The translations under genes were made by a program, and so were the position numbers. From assembly GCA_019359355.1 (NCBI GenBank), contig JAHHHM010000012.1, positions 62,001 to 126,000 on the forward strand: a stretch of DNA of 64,000 nt, given 5' to 3'. Positions within the stretch are counted from its first letter, which is position 1. Each line of letters opens with the position of its first letter. Below, piece by piece: positions 39,801 to 48,079 of the stretch. The stretch is from Microcoleus vaginatus WJT46-NPBG5 (GTDB lineage: Bacteria; Cyanobacteriota; Cyanobacteriia; Cyanobacteriales; Oscillatoriaceae). The notes under the pieces are model-generated. The model made no database searches. It was given only the letters and a program-made list of their open reading frames with translations, and was not told where the DNA came from.

Positions 39801-40070
39801 TTGCCGGCATCGGGTAGCTTTTTAGAGTTATCGGCTGAGAATTTCATTTTAATGGCATTCAAGCCGGCAGAAGATCATCCGAATGCTTGGATTTTGCGAG
39901 GCTATGAATGTCACGGAGAAGAAGCGGATTTAAACTTGAAAAGTGATATAGGTTTGGCAATTAGTCATTGCGTCGATTTGTTAGAACGAACAGTTGACAC
40001 AGTTAACGGTCAAAGTTTTAAAATTGAGCCGTGGAAAGTTGTCGGATTTCAGTGTACTTCTAAATTTTGA
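36891..40070 (+). CDS. Alpha-mannosidase, GH38 family
   Basis: 1,059 aa. The GTG start is supported by AAAGAGG at 36876-36882. After a beta-rich N-terminal domain, the GH38 catalytic domain starts GHAHLDLAWLWP (zinc ligands His and Asp, about residues 231-242), followed by GGMWVEPDVN and WLPDSFGFCWQLP, in which the Asp is the nucleophile position. Middle and C-terminal mannosidase domains follow to the end. The enzyme hydrolyses terminal alpha-mannosides; no signal peptide is seen, so it is probably cytoplasmic. The gene is divergent from the unknown protein gene only 17 bp away. Confidence 0.93.
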   Translation: MDCAQIFESIEKLRRLTHLNVQTGWQYCETDLPISEVAASAENWPIAPLNAKGHIAWKGGRQVVWLFQRLRVPVDLHGYPLEGLTLRLSLSWWAEDAQIFVNGKLAQQGDLFDCAVRVLLSPAVIAGEEFTVLLRVVSPNHDNGALVRSQCVWEMIDEDCIDPGFVADELAVLQHYLETFEPAQLDTLSAAIAEINWAALPNRQKFERTLFSLRQTLQSQLQPIKSKIYLLGHAHLDLAWLWPVSETWVAAQRTFESVLALQLDFPDLIFCHSSPALYAWIEEHRPDLFAAIQQQVAAGKWEIVGGMWVEPDVNLIAGESIVRQILYGQRYIQEKFGQLMPVAWLPDSFGFCWQLPQLLKQGGVEYFVTQKLRWNDTTKFPHGSFWWQSPDGTQICSYMSALIGESLEPVKMTKYVCEWETQTTLKDSLWLPGVGDHGGGPTRDMLEIAQRWQQSPFFPRMEFTSAVDYLSLINSLPGQKTLPVWKDELYLEFHRGCYTTHADQKRWNRQCEGLLYQAELFASLATLTAGDIYPKIELEDAWKKVLFNQFHDILPGSSIPEVYVDANEAWIEVEQVCQSILNKAISSLSLQMSLPKPPQPNAQAIIVLNPLNWLRSEVVAVSLPAASNQEWQIYDLAGKLVTCQLSEASTLLFLATDIPSVGYRVYWLSPMSAEKLNLDVFLEDNPKKDTEISQETNSLSADSNPLSGKETEDWVLKNDLLRVNIDASSGDLSQVLDKINKREIINQVGNQLQIFQDSGQYWDAWNIDPNYEQHPLPAPKLKEIYWVEKGKVRQRLRVVKELGDSQFQQDYVLDANSPVVKIENEVNWQERHVLVKAAFPLNVEADFATYEIACGAIQRTTKPQTPAEKAKWEVPALRWADLSTDNYGVSLLNDCKYGYDAQSNQLRLTLLRGSTWPNPEADQGIHQFTYAIYPHAGSWQNAQTVRRGYELNIPLQVKVIVPVGENQNASLPASGSFLELSAENFILMAFKPAEDHPNAWILRGYECHGEEADLNLKSDIGLAISHCVDLLERTVDTVNGQSFKIEPWKVVGFQCTSKF

Positions 40071-40097
40071 CGCTATTGCAAAGGCTTGTTTTTTATA

Positions 40098-40162
40098 AAC
40101 CGCAGATGCACGCAGATAAAACATCTGTATTCATCTGTGTTTATCTGTGTGCATCTGTGGTT
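40098..40162. repeat. Large imperfect palindrome of CAGAT-type repeats
   Basis: AACCGCAGATGCACGCAGAT followed by AAA (40098-40120) pairs with TTTATCTGTGTGCATCTGTG followed by GTT (40140-40162) at 21 of 23 positions. It sits between the convergent mannosidase and outer membrane protein genes and may serve as a terminator for both. A related degenerate copy lies at 40773-40840. Confidence 0.75.
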
Positions 40163-40174
40163 AAAATTTTCTCT

Positions 40175-40684
40175 TTAAAATCTTAAACCTAAGCCGCCTT
40201 GTACGGAAACAGCAGCCCCTCCTTCTTTCCGGTAAGCGTCGAAGGCGATAATAGCATTGCCAAATACGACTAACCGGCTATTAGGCAGAGAGTAGTCAAT
40301 TCCAGGTTGAATAGCAAAGCTTGTTTTGTCGCCTACGGGTGTGTCGCCGCCGGCAAAGGAAACGCCGGCACCCACATAAGCATCTGTCTGCCAATTCATG
40401 GGAATATCATAGGAAACGGTAGGGACAATTGCTGTTCCATCGCCGTTAATGAAGGCTTGAGCACGTAGAGAAACGGGCACTTCTAACAGTTTATAGCGTA
40501 CTGCAACGACAGCAGCACCTTGGGTTCCGTCCTCGCCGCCGTTAACGCCAACTGAACCTCCGACGCCGACGTAGCTACCGTAAGCAGCTTGAGCGAAAAC
40601 CGGCTCGATATTGATGTTTAATGTTGTAATGCTTGCGAGTGCTGCTGTACTGACTGCCCACAATAAACCCTTAAGATATTCCAT
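40175..40684 (-). CDS. Small outer membrane beta-barrel-like protein
   Basis: 169 aa from the ATG at 40684, chosen because GAGGAAT lies upstream and a signal peptide (LLWAVSTAALASITT... FAQ-AAY) follows directly; the open frame further upstream is not coding-like. The mature protein is Gly-rich with alternating hydrophobic residues (YGSYVGVGGSVGVNGG; VGAGVSFAGG) and ends in Phe (GGLGLRF), the classic C-terminal signature of outer membrane barrels. Probably an eight-stranded barrel. Function unknown. Confidence 0.78.
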   Translation of the reverse strand: MEYLKGLLWAVSTAALASITTLNINIEPVFAQAAYGSYVGVGGSVGVNGGEDGTQGAAVVAVRYKLLEVPVSLRAQAFINGDGTAIVPTVSYDIPMNWQTDAYVGAGVSFAGGDTPVGDKTSFAIQPGIDYSLPNSRLVVFGNAIIAFDAYRKEGGAAVSVQGGLGLRF

Positions 40685-40952
40685 GTCTTTATTCCTCACA
40701 CTTAGAATTGAGCAGAAAATTCTATTTTTGCCGGCGAGTTTAGTGAGTAGCAAGGTTAATGCTAACTTTTTTAAACCGCAGATAAACGCAGATGTGGGCG
40801 ATAGTTTGTTGTTAGGTATATATGGATAAGCGCAGATAAGGTTAACGGTTGGATGTGTTAGATTCCTGGCTTTTAAGATGTTTTCACCAGTTTTGATCAA
40901 GCAGGAAGTCTGTTGTCAGTTTTTTTCTTGTTTCTACTACATTTTTGGATTT

Positions 40953-43115
40953 TTAGCGGTTTGAAACGGCACATTTTGGATGCAGTCCTCCTTGGGCGCA
41001 AATATAAGTCAATTGTTTGACATTTAAGTTTTTTGCTAAGCTAAAATCAACACCTTGAAGGTAAATGGAAGAGGCACCGGCAGGGATAGCTTCCACAAAT
41101 TGATCGGGTGTAGCCGGCACAATGGCGACAAAGGTTGCCCCTTGAAAATCTGCCCCGGCTAATTTGGTTTCCCGTAAATCTGCTTCACTCAGATCGGCAT
41201 TGCGGAAGTTAGCTGACTGCAATTGTGCGCCGGCTAAATTTGCCCCCACCAGTCGGGTTGACGACAAGTCAGCATTTTGAAGATTACTTTGACGTAGATC
41301 CGCCCCTGATAAATCTGCCTGTTGCCACTCAGTTTGGGTTAAATTCGCCCATTGAAAGTTCGTCCCAACGGCTTTCACTTGACCGAGTCGCGCCCCTTGT
41401 AGATTCGCACCGGCTAGGTTGGCGTCGCCTAAACTCGCCCCGGTTAAACTTGCATTTGTTAACACCGCTTGACCGAGATTTGCACCCGTGAGTTGAGCAC
41501 TGCTGAGATTTGCATTCTTTAAGTGCGCCCTAGACAAATTCGCCTTGTTTAAATTAGCGCGAATTAAACTTGTGCCATTCATCAAAACTTGGCTAAGTAA
41601 AGCGCCGGTGAAGTTTGCTTCTTTAAGATCAGCCCCGCTCAGATCCGCAATTTTATCGTCAAAGGTGCCAAACAGTCTATCCTCACCGGCACTATAAAAT
41701 CGGCTTTCTTGAAAACTGGCGTTGGTGAGAATCGCGCCTTTAAATTGAATGCGTGATAAATCGGTTTTATCAAGCACCAAAGTAAACTGAGTGGGGTCAG
41801 AAGTTGTTTGCGCCAGATTTGTGCGGCTAAGATCGGCAGCGTGAATTTGCTCATTATATAATGTGAGAATTCTAGCAATCGCCCGCTGAGTTGTCCGCAA
41901 CCGCAACGCCACCTGCTGACGTTCCTGCCGGTTGCCGCCATAGCGCAGAGACTCTAAATCGTTTCTCACCGATTGATTTAAACGCTGTAAAAAGGGAAGC
42001 GCTTTTGGGCCGGTGGTGACTAACGCTTGCCCAATTGCATCCATCAATTGTGGCTCAGTTTCTAAGCTAAGTAAATCGGTTAATAGCTGAATCTGGGCAT
42101 CTGGCTGGTTTAGCGTCCCCATCGCCAAGATTGCACCTCTTCTCTCATCCGGTGCAAACTTATTCACCAGTTGCAGAAACGTCTCCTTATCCTGCTGCCG
42201 GCCTTGACGCCAGTTCACCTGACTTTGTATATAAACTTGAGTACCAACAAAAGTTATTAAGACTGAACCTAACGTTGTGGCCGTAACAATTAACAGCGTA
42301 ACGCCCGGATTTTGACGAATCCAGTTTAAAATTCCTGATCGCCGCCAACGGGTTTCAGGCGTTAAAACAAGGGCTGCAATGGTAGCATCTTCATCTTCAT
42401 CGTTCAAACCTGAGGACACGCCAGATTGCCCGAACCTTGGGGCATCAAACCGCTGGAACCGGGGAATACTGCCCACAGCATCCAAAATAAACGTTCCTGC
42501 CAAGCGATCATGAAACGTTTGCCGCTGGGGATTAAACTTAGCGCTAACCGCGTCCGCCAATAGCATTAAACCGGCCAGTCCCGTTAAAATTCCCAAATCT
42601 GGCACTGCCCCACTACAGCGCCAAATCGTATAAGCGACGCCTAAGGGAATTCCCCACTTACCAACCCCTTCGCGCAGCAAAGCTCGTTTAAAACCAGGTG
42701 GATCACCGGCTGCCGTGACAACCTGCAGTCCAAACCAGCGCTTAGGAAGCGTCTTGCCGGTTTTAGCCAGTAAGTAAATTTGCCCACCTGCAACGAGCAA
42801 AGGCGTCACAAGCGCCCCAGTCCACAGTAAATTGGTTAAGGGAGATACCTGCCGGTAAGGCAACCGCATGGGAACGATCAGGGTTTTGGCAACCGCCGCC
42901 TCCGCAGTGGCTAGCACAGGATTGAGAGGAACTGACTTAGCCGGCAGGTGAGACTGGGCGTACAACCCAACACTAAACGGAATCAGTGCACTCGCTACAA
43001 TCAGGGAAACTTCTGCCGCCCAAGCACCGCAACGTCGGGCTAGCAGCGGCAGCGAGTTTGCCGGCATAGACAGCTTAGATCGATAAATGCCTCTAGTTGC
43101 GCTTGAGCTAGCCAT
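40953..43115 (-). CDS. RDD-domain pentapeptide-repeat membrane protein
   Basis: 720 aa. An RDD-family membrane domain at about residues 20-215 is followed by a membrane helix near 245-275 and a helical HEAT-like region at about 280-425. From about 425 to 690 there are tandem pentapeptide repeats of the A(D/N)LXX type (for example LSGADLRQSNLQNADLSSTR), which fold as a right-handed quadrilateral beta helix. The C-terminus carries two cysteines (YICAQGGLHPKCA). The architecture is common in cyanobacteria. The cargo and function are unknown. Confidence 0.85.
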   Translation of the reverse strand: MASSSATRGIYRSKLSMPANSLPLLARRCGAWAAEVSLIVASALIPFSVGLYAQSHLPAKSVPLNPVLATAEAAVAKTLIVPMRLPYRQVSPLTNLLWTGALVTPLLVAGGQIYLLAKTGKTLPKRWFGLQVVTAAGDPPGFKRALLREGVGKWGIPLGVAYTIWRCSGAVPDLGILTGLAGLMLLADAVSAKFNPQRQTFHDRLAGTFILDAVGSIPRFQRFDAPRFGQSGVSSGLNDEDEDATIAALVLTPETRWRRSGILNWIRQNPGVTLLIVTATTLGSVLITFVGTQVYIQSQVNWRQGRQQDKETFLQLVNKFAPDERRGAILAMGTLNQPDAQIQLLTDLLSLETEPQLMDAIGQALVTTGPKALPFLQRLNQSVRNDLESLRYGGNRQERQQVALRLRTTQRAIARILTLYNEQIHAADLSRTNLAQTTSDPTQFTLVLDKTDLSRIQFKGAILTNASFQESRFYSAGEDRLFGTFDDKIADLSGADLKEANFTGALLSQVLMNGTSLIRANLNKANLSRAHLKNANLSSAQLTGANLGQAVLTNASLTGASLGDANLAGANLQGARLGQVKAVGTNFQWANLTQTEWQQADLSGADLRQSNLQNADLSSTRLVGANLAGAQLQSANFRNADLSEADLRETKLAGADFQGATFVAIVPATPDQFVEAIPAGASSIYLQGVDFSLAKNLNVKQLTYICAQGGLHPKCAVSNR

Positions 43116-43130
43116 CAGTAGAATTCCCGG

Positions 43131-43463
43131 TTACGAATCTTTATCTTGTGAGGATTGGGGAACCAAGAGAAACTTGTATCCCAAGTAGACTATCACCCCT
43201 AGCACTGCCAAACTAAAAGCTAGGCGAATGAGTTGAAAGACTATACTGAGCGCTGATAGCCCGATCAGTATGCCGCCGCCAATCACTGCAACTTGGCCAA
43301 CTTGGGGAAGTGTTTGATACCAACTCAGAAATTGACTGTACAGAGATTGAATAGTAGGAGATGCTTCAAAATGGGTTTGTAGAGGTTGGGACTGATTAAC
43401 TTCAACCTCTAGTTTTTGCATTTGACGTTCTAGGCGTTGAGCCTCTTCAGATTCTAAACTCAT
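43131..43463 (-). CDS. Small two-helix membrane protein
   Basis: 110 aa from the ATG at 43463 (MSLESEEAQRLERQM). A coiled-coil-like charged N-terminus leads to two adjacent hydrophobic helices (about 56-76 and 80-98). It lies 16 bp upstream of the RDD/pentapeptide gene on the same strand, so the two are probably an operon and the small protein may associate with its partner. The longer open frame to 43565 is not supported. Confidence 0.75.
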   Translation of the reverse strand: MSLESEEAQRLERQMQKLEVEVNQSQPLQTHFEASPTIQSLYSQFLSWYQTLPQVGQVAVIGGGILIGLSALSIVFQLIRLAFSLAVLGVIVYLGYKFLLVPQSSQDKDS

Positions 43464-43679
43464 AAAAATATGCCGGTAGTGTGGAAACAAGCGTGGCTTT
43501 AGCCCTAGGAAGAAACACGACGCCGCTTCATTACATGATTGTTGTGATTGTAGCGAATGTAGCATCTAATATAAAAGATAGCCTGTTGTGAGGTTAGGAA
43601 CCCCTGCGATCCCCACTCGTCTTGGAAATATAGAGTATTTAATTGTGAGGAACCCCTTGAATAAAGGGGAATGACAAGA

Positions 43680-44096
43680 ATGGAAAGATTCCGTCGCTGG
43701 ATGGTTGTTCCCACTGCCGCGCTCTTGATTTTAGCGGCTTTTAGTGGTATGCCCGGTAACGCACAAGCGGTGCCAATTTCTCCTAACTTCCAGCCCGATC
43801 CTCAACCGCTTGGGGGTGGAACATCTGGAGGCACAAAAGACAGCGGTGACTGCGGATTTATCGCAGACGCCCCGAATCTCCAAATTCAACTAAGTGAACC
43901 ATTTACTTATCTGCGTTTCAGTGTCCAAGGTGCCGGTCAGCCAACGCTGTTAATTGAAGGGCCGGGAGGACGTTTTTGCGGATTAGGTCAGCCTGAAATC
44001 TCAGGATTTTGGAAACCAGGAACCTACAATATCTACGTTGGAGATCGCGAAAAAGGTAACAACCCCTTCAGCTTATCTGTCACGGCAAAACCTTAA
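43680..44096 (+). CDS. Secreted protein of unknown function
   Basis: About 138 aa from the ATG at 43680, which is 10 nt after AAGGGG; the ATG at 43671 is too close to that site. Signal peptide VPTAALLILAAFSGMPG...AQA-VPI. The mature part has two cysteines (DCGF, RFCG) and an all-beta pattern similar to a small bacterial pre-peptidase-like sandwich (TLLIEGPGGRFCG, GTYNIYVGDR). No close family is named. Confidence 0.72.
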   Translation: MERFRRWMVVPTAALLILAAFSGMPGNAQAVPISPNFQPDPQPLGGGTSGGTKDSGDCGFIADAPNLQIQLSEPFTYLRFSVQGAGQPTLLIEGPGGRFCGLGQPEISGFWKPGTYNIYVGDREKGNNPFSLSVTAKP

Positions 44097-44258
44097 TCAA
44101 AACCTTCCGTTGCCGGTTTCATCGCAACATCAATTAATCGTAAAACAGACATAGCGGTTCTCACTCCCACTCATCCACGATAAACGCTTCATCTCAAATT
44201 GAGAATCGCTCTATCTCTCTGACACCAACCTTTAACCGAGCCGCATATACCTATGCCT

Positions 44259-44580
44259 ACGGCACGCTACGCTTAACGGCACGCTGCGCTATCATACCAA
44301 ATCCGGTTATGACAGACACCCTACAGATTGACCAAATCCTGTTGGAGCAAAGGTTTTGGCTTAGGTGAAAGGAGTTATACCAAAAAGGATTTGGTATCAT
44401 CTGCGTTTATATGCGGTTAAAAAACCTTAACTTCTCCTCCCGCCGTCAATTTCTCAACACAAAAATACCCTTAAAACACGCAAATGCCGGCAGTAAAAAT
44501 TCCCTGCTAATCACAACCACTGCATGAACAATTAGCGAAGTTCCACATAGCAGCCGGCACCTGATAGCGCAGCGTGCCGT
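44259..44580. repeat. GC-rich inverted repeat pair flanking MITE copy B
   Basis: ACGGCACGCTGCGCTATCA (44276-44294) has its perfect 19-bp reverse complement at 44562-44580. The left arm is preceded by a near-copy ACGGCACGCTACGCT (44259-44273). The MITE starts where the left arm ends. The 500-bp gap between 44097 and 44600 has no gene. Confidence 0.75.
44294..44397. mobile_element. 104-bp MITE, copy B
   Basis: Reverse complement of the element at 26163-26266, identical at 103 of 104 positions. It has the same ATACCAAATCC/GGATTTGGTAT ends. The very high identity implies recent movement. Confidence 0.9.
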
Positions 44581-44600
44581 CAGGCACACACTAAGAGCGA

Positions 44601-44981
44601 CTAATCTTCAAGCTGCTTAGCAGATACTTCAACAGCCTTAACATCAATCGTACCCGGAGGTGTTAAACGATCCAAATGACCTTGTTGAACTTGAAGGGGT
44701 TCACCACAACTAGGACACTGCAATTGAGTCTGATTCAAAGCCGTAATCTCATACTGACACACCGGACATGACTCTTGAATTAGATTTCGACTCAGCCACC
44801 AGCGTAAGCCAAAGTAGGCAATCACCGGCACAATTAAAGCCAAACCCATCAAAAATAACAGGGAATTGACCAGCCAGCCCAAGCCAAAAGTTGCCAGCAA
44901 CCAAACGATCAGTAAGATAGTTAGCCAATTGCCCACGCCAGACAGGTTGAATTGAAAGATTTTGGGGCTGTTCTGGTTCAC
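44601..44981 (-). CDS. Membrane protein with C-terminal zinc ribbon
   Basis: 126 aa. Two close hydrophobic helices at about 18-66, then a treble-clef or zinc ribbon CPVC...CPSC (about 73-94) and a short acidic tail. The function is unknown; the arrangement resembles small cyanobacterial thylakoid or plasma membrane proteins with a cytoplasmic zinc ribbon. Downstream of the glycosyltransferase gene on the same strand. Confidence 0.75.
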   Translation of the reverse strand: MNQNSPKIFQFNLSGVGNWLTILLIVWLLATFGLGWLVNSLLFLMGLALIVPVIAYFGLRWWLSRNLIQESCPVCQYEITALNQTQLQCPSCGEPLQVQQGHLDRLTPPGTIDVKAVEVSAKQLED

Positions 44982-45027
44982 GGTCGTCTCCTATAGGGCA
45001 CGATGGTACGGACTATTTCCATACTAA

Positions 45028-46173
45028 TCACAAATCTAGGAGTTGTTTAAGGCGCAAAGTAAAGGTAGCCGTACTGAAATGCTCCAGCACTTGCTGCCGT
45101 AACCAAACTCCCTCACACCGGCTATCTTCGCCCTTGAGAATTTCTATACAGGCACCGGCTACGGCTTCTGGATCTCGATGGGGCACTCTCCAGCCCAGTT
45201 TACCATCCAGCAAGGGTTCAGCGGAACCATCTGCGTCACCGGCAACCACTGGCAGCCCACACGCCATTGCCTCTAGATACACAATGCCAAAGCCTTCTTG
45301 GGAAGGCATGATATAAGCATCTGCGAGGCGGTAATACGCCGGCAAGTCTTCTATCCTAACAAAGCCGGCGAACACCACCTGATCGGCTACGCCCAAGTCT
45401 TTCGCCAATTGGGCTAACCGGGGTTGATCGTCTCCGCGCCCCACAATTAAATACTTGACTTTCGGGTATTTTTGTGAAACTAAAGGCAAAGCCCGAATCG
45501 TCATATCCACACCCTTATAAATATCCCCTGACCACAGCCGCGCTACAGTCATCAATACCTGAGTGCCGGCCAACCCGTATTTTTCAACTAAAGCGGCGTC
45601 TTTCTCCTTGGGTGTAAAGACTTCACCATCTACTGCACAAGGTAAAATTTGGAACGCTTGCGGATCAAGGTTGTTTGTTTCACAGGCACGATCTCGGCTA
45701 TACCGGCTAATTGTCCAAATACTATGAGCTTGCCGCAGTGCCTTTTGGTAAGGGGGAGGCAGCGGTTGCCAGACTTCTTTGCCGTAAGTCAGGACTGTAT
45801 AAGGAATTCCCAGAGGCCGGCACAGTAATTCAATCAGGGGTGCTAGCTTGATATGACCGCAGAAAACCCTTCGTGGACGCTGTTGCAGCAAACACCACAT
45901 TAGTGTGCTCGTTAGTCGCAGCCGGCCTAACGAAGGGGATAAAGTTTTTAAATAATGAAATTTAAGCTTAGGGGCAATTGTACCCAAATTACTTTCAAAA
46001 GGATTTTGATATTCTGGACTATCTCGCAGCAGGAAAACCTCAGCAGTGCCGGCACCGATAGAGACATAAGCTTTTAAAATATCCTTGACATAAGATTGAA
46101 TGCCGCCTTCAGAAGAAAAAACTTCTAAGAAAACGAATATATCCGGTGCCGGTGTTCTCACGTTCTGCTTCAA
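45028..46173 (-). CDS. Glycosyltransferase family 4 protein
   Basis: 381 aa GT-B fold enzyme. N-terminal domain with the glycine-containing loop GGIQSYVKDILKAY, and a C-terminal nucleotide-sugar-binding domain with SQEGFGIVYLEAMACGLPVV (the EX7E motif) and GDADGSAEPL. It retains the sugar donor using a nucleotide diphosphate; donor and acceptor cannot be deduced. It lies 9 bp downstream of the anti-sigma kinase gene and is probably co-transcribed with it, which may be coincidental. Confidence 0.9.
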   Translation of the reverse strand: MKQNVRTPAPDIFVFLEVFSSEGGIQSYVKDILKAYVSIGAGTAEVFLLRDSPEYQNPFESNLGTIAPKLKFHYLKTLSPSLGRLRLTSTLMWCLLQQRPRRVFCGHIKLAPLIELLCRPLGIPYTVLTYGKEVWQPLPPPYQKALRQAHSIWTISRYSRDRACETNNLDPQAFQILPCAVDGEVFTPKEKDAALVEKYGLAGTQVLMTVARLWSGDIYKGVDMTIRALPLVSQKYPKVKYLIVGRGDDQPRLAQLAKDLGVADQVVFAGFVRIEDLPAYYRLADAYIMPSQEGFGIVYLEAMACGLPVVAGDADGSAEPLLDGKLGWRVPHRDPEAVAGACIEILKGEDSRCEGVWLRQQVLEHFSTATFTLRLKQLLDL

Positions 46174-46182
46174 AGCTGTCAG

Positions 46183-46614
46183 TCATTTTGAATGATATTT
46201 AACAATCCAAAGGCAATTTCTGCGATCCTGATAGCGTTCATAAACAACTTTATTAGCCAAACGCCGCAGCAGAAACCAGCCATAGCCGCCTTCTTGGAGT
46301 GTGCCCGGAGATGGTTCTTCTACAACATCAGGATTGAAAGGCTTTCCCCAATCCCAAATCCGAATTTCCATCCGGTCATCCCAGAGGCTTACATCAATAT
46401 CAATAGGAGTTGCCGGGGGCAAGTCTTGATGAGCATGGCGAACGGCGTTACTAAATCCTTCAGCAAGCGCTAAGTTTAGGCAATAGAGTTGCTCTTCGGG
46501 CCACGACAACTCGGAGGTATGTTGCACATAGAACCCCTCAAACCATTTTTGGACTTTATTTAGTAACGTTAAATCGCTCTGAACGGTCAGATGGTCTTGC
46601 TGCACCATATCCAA
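46183..46614 (-). CDS. RsbW-like anti-sigma-factor ATP-binding kinase
   Basis: 143 aa single-domain HATPase_c_2 protein with NLALAEGFSNAVRHAH as N box, WDWGKPF as G1 box, and GGYGWFLLRRLA as G2 region. RsbW/SpoIIAB-type proteins bind sigma factors or antagonists and phosphorylate a serine on STAS proteins. It has no neighbouring STAS gene. ATG at 46614 or the second ATG at 46608. Upstream is an inverted repeat at 46745-46807. Confidence 0.88.
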   Translation of the reverse strand: MDMVQQDHLTVQSDLTLLNKVQKWFEGFYVQHTSELSWPEEQLYCLNLALAEGFSNAVRHAHQDLPPATPIDIDVSLWDDRMEIRIWDWGKPFNPDVVEEPSPGTLQEGGYGWFLLRRLANKVVYERYQDRRNCLWIVKYHSK

Positions 46615-46744
46615 GCTTGACCAACCATTTATTCTGGGAAGCTAAATGTTTTTAATTTGCCAATACTATGGCTTGATTTAGAAAGAATTGACCCTGAGTA
46701 TCCCGTTATTTCTAATGAAAACAAAATCAGACATTTATCAATGA

Positions 46745-46807
46745 TTGACGCCTGCTCAGGTTTCTTGCAAGTACAGTCGCACTTCTAGAAAACTTGACAG
46801 GCGTCAA
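46745..46807. repeat. Spaced inverted repeat between petD and the anti-sigma gene
   Basis: TTGACGCCTG (46745-46754) and CAGGCGTCAA (46798-46807) are perfect 10-bp complements separated by 43 nt, in the 213-bp gap downstream of petD. It may be an operator, an attenuator or a weak terminator. Confidence 0.5.
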
Positions 46808-46827
46808 AGTTCAAACAATTTCGTCTT

Positions 46828-47310
46828 TTAGAAAAGACCGAGGGTGAGAGATGTGTCAATTGGGAAAATAGCACCAATACCCAACCAGATGGTAACCAAC
46901 GTCCCAAACATGAAGATGGTTGTGGCGAGGGGCCGGCGGAAGGGGTTTTGGAACTTGTTGACGTTCTCAATAAAAGGAACGAGCATCAGTCCCAGAGGAA
47001 TCGCACCCATGCAAGCGATTCCCAACAATTTGTTAGGAAGGATACGCAGGATTTGGAAAACCGGCCACAAATACCATTCAGGCAGGATTTCCAGAGGGGT
47101 AGCGAAGGGGTCTGCCGGCTCACCCACCATTGCTGGATCTAGCACAGCTAGACCCACGCACAGGGCGATCGTCCCTAAAATCACGACTGGGAAAATATAG
47201 AGTAAGTCATTGGGCCAAGCGGGTTCACCATAGTAGTTGTGACCCATGCCTTTGGCGAGTTTAGCGCGTAGTGTGGGATCGCTCAGATCCGGTTTTTTCA
47301 GGGTTGCCAT
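46828..47310 (-). CDS. petD: Cytochrome b6-f complex subunit 4
   Basis: 160 aa, family length. It starts [20 protein letters not shown] and has three transmembrane helices, including the PEWY motif ([15 protein letters not shown]) at the Qo site. With cytochrome b6 it forms the quinol-oxidising core of the b6f complex. It follows petB as in nearly all cyanobacteria. Confidence 0.97.
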   Translation of the reverse strand: MATLKKPDLSDPTLRAKLAKGMGHNYYGEPAWPNDLLYIFPVVILGTIALCVGLAVLDPAMVGEPADPFATPLEILPEWYLWPVFQILRILPNKLLGIACMGAIPLGLMLVPFIENVNKFQNPFRRPLATTIFMFGTLVTIWLGIGAIFPIDTSLTLGLF

Positions 47311-47392
47311 AATAGCGCGAGTGTTCTCCTGTTAGTTGTTGGTCGTTGACAAATTATGAATTTTGAATTTTGAATACTTAACTCAAAACCCT

Positions 47393-47421
47393 GTAAAGAC
47401 GCGAACACCTCGCGTCTTTAC
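47393..47421. repeat. Perfect hairpin in the petB-petD spacer
   Basis: GTAAAGACGCGA (47393-47404), loop ACACC, TCGCGTCTTTAC (47410-47421). A 12-bp perfect stem; similar GTAAAGACG hairpins are a dispersed repeat in cyanobacteria. It lies in a 121-bp intercistronic gap that also contains GAATTTTGAATTTTGAAT. It could process the petBD message. Confidence 0.7.
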
Positions 47422-47431
47422 GCAAAATTCC

Positions 47432-48079
47432 TTACAACGGCCCAGAAATACCTTGCTTGCGAATCATCAAGAAGTGCAGCAGCATGAAGACTGCAATTAA
47501 CCAAGGCAGCACAAATGTGTGCAGGCTGTAGTACCGGGTGAGGGTGCCTTGGCCAACACTGGTGCCACCACGCAGCAGCTCAACGATCAGCGAACCGACG
47601 ACGGGAATTGCTTCAGGAACGCCTGACACAATCTTGACGGCCCAGTAACCAACTTGGTCCCAAGGCAGAGAGTAGCCGGTGACGCCGAATGAAACGGTGA
47701 TTACCGCTAAAATGACGCCTGTCACCCAGGTTAGCTCGCGGGGCTTTTTGAAGCCGCCGGTGAGGTACACCCGGAAAATGTGCAGAATCATCATCAGCAC
47801 CATCATACTGGCCGACCAGCGGTGGATGGAGCGGATGAGCCAGCCAAAGTTAACCTCTGTCATCAAATACTGAATTGATGAAAAAGCTTCGGTTACGGTC
47901 GGCTTGTAATAAAACGTCATGGCGAATCCAGTGGCAAACTGGATTAAGAAGCAAGTGAGGGTAATCCCACCCAAGCAGTAGAAGATATTGACATGAGGAG
48001 GGACGTACTTACTCGTTACGTCTTCAGCGAGAGCCTGAATTTCTAGGCGCTCCTCAAACCAATCGTAGACATTAGCCAT
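47432..48079 (-). CDS. petB: Cytochrome b6
   Basis: 215 aa, exact family length from the ATG at 48079 ([20 protein letters not shown]); the longer open frame from 48097 is rejected. Four helices with two histidine pairs ligating the b hemes: helix B ([20 protein letters not shown]) and helix D ([19 protein letters not shown]). It also has the conserved cysteine for heme c-n (YCLGG). The petB-petD operon is on the minus strand. Confidence 0.97.
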   Translation of the reverse strand: MANVYDWFEERLEIQALAEDVTSKYVPPHVNIFYCLGGITLTCFLIQFATGFAMTFYYKPTVTEAFSSIQYLMTEVNFGWLIRSIHRWSASMMVLMMILHIFRVYLTGGFKKPRELTWVTGVILAVITVSFGVTGYSLPWDQVGYWAVKIVSGVPEAIPVVGSLIVELLRGGTSVGQGTLTRYYSLHTFVLPWLIAVFMLLHFLMIRKQGISGPL

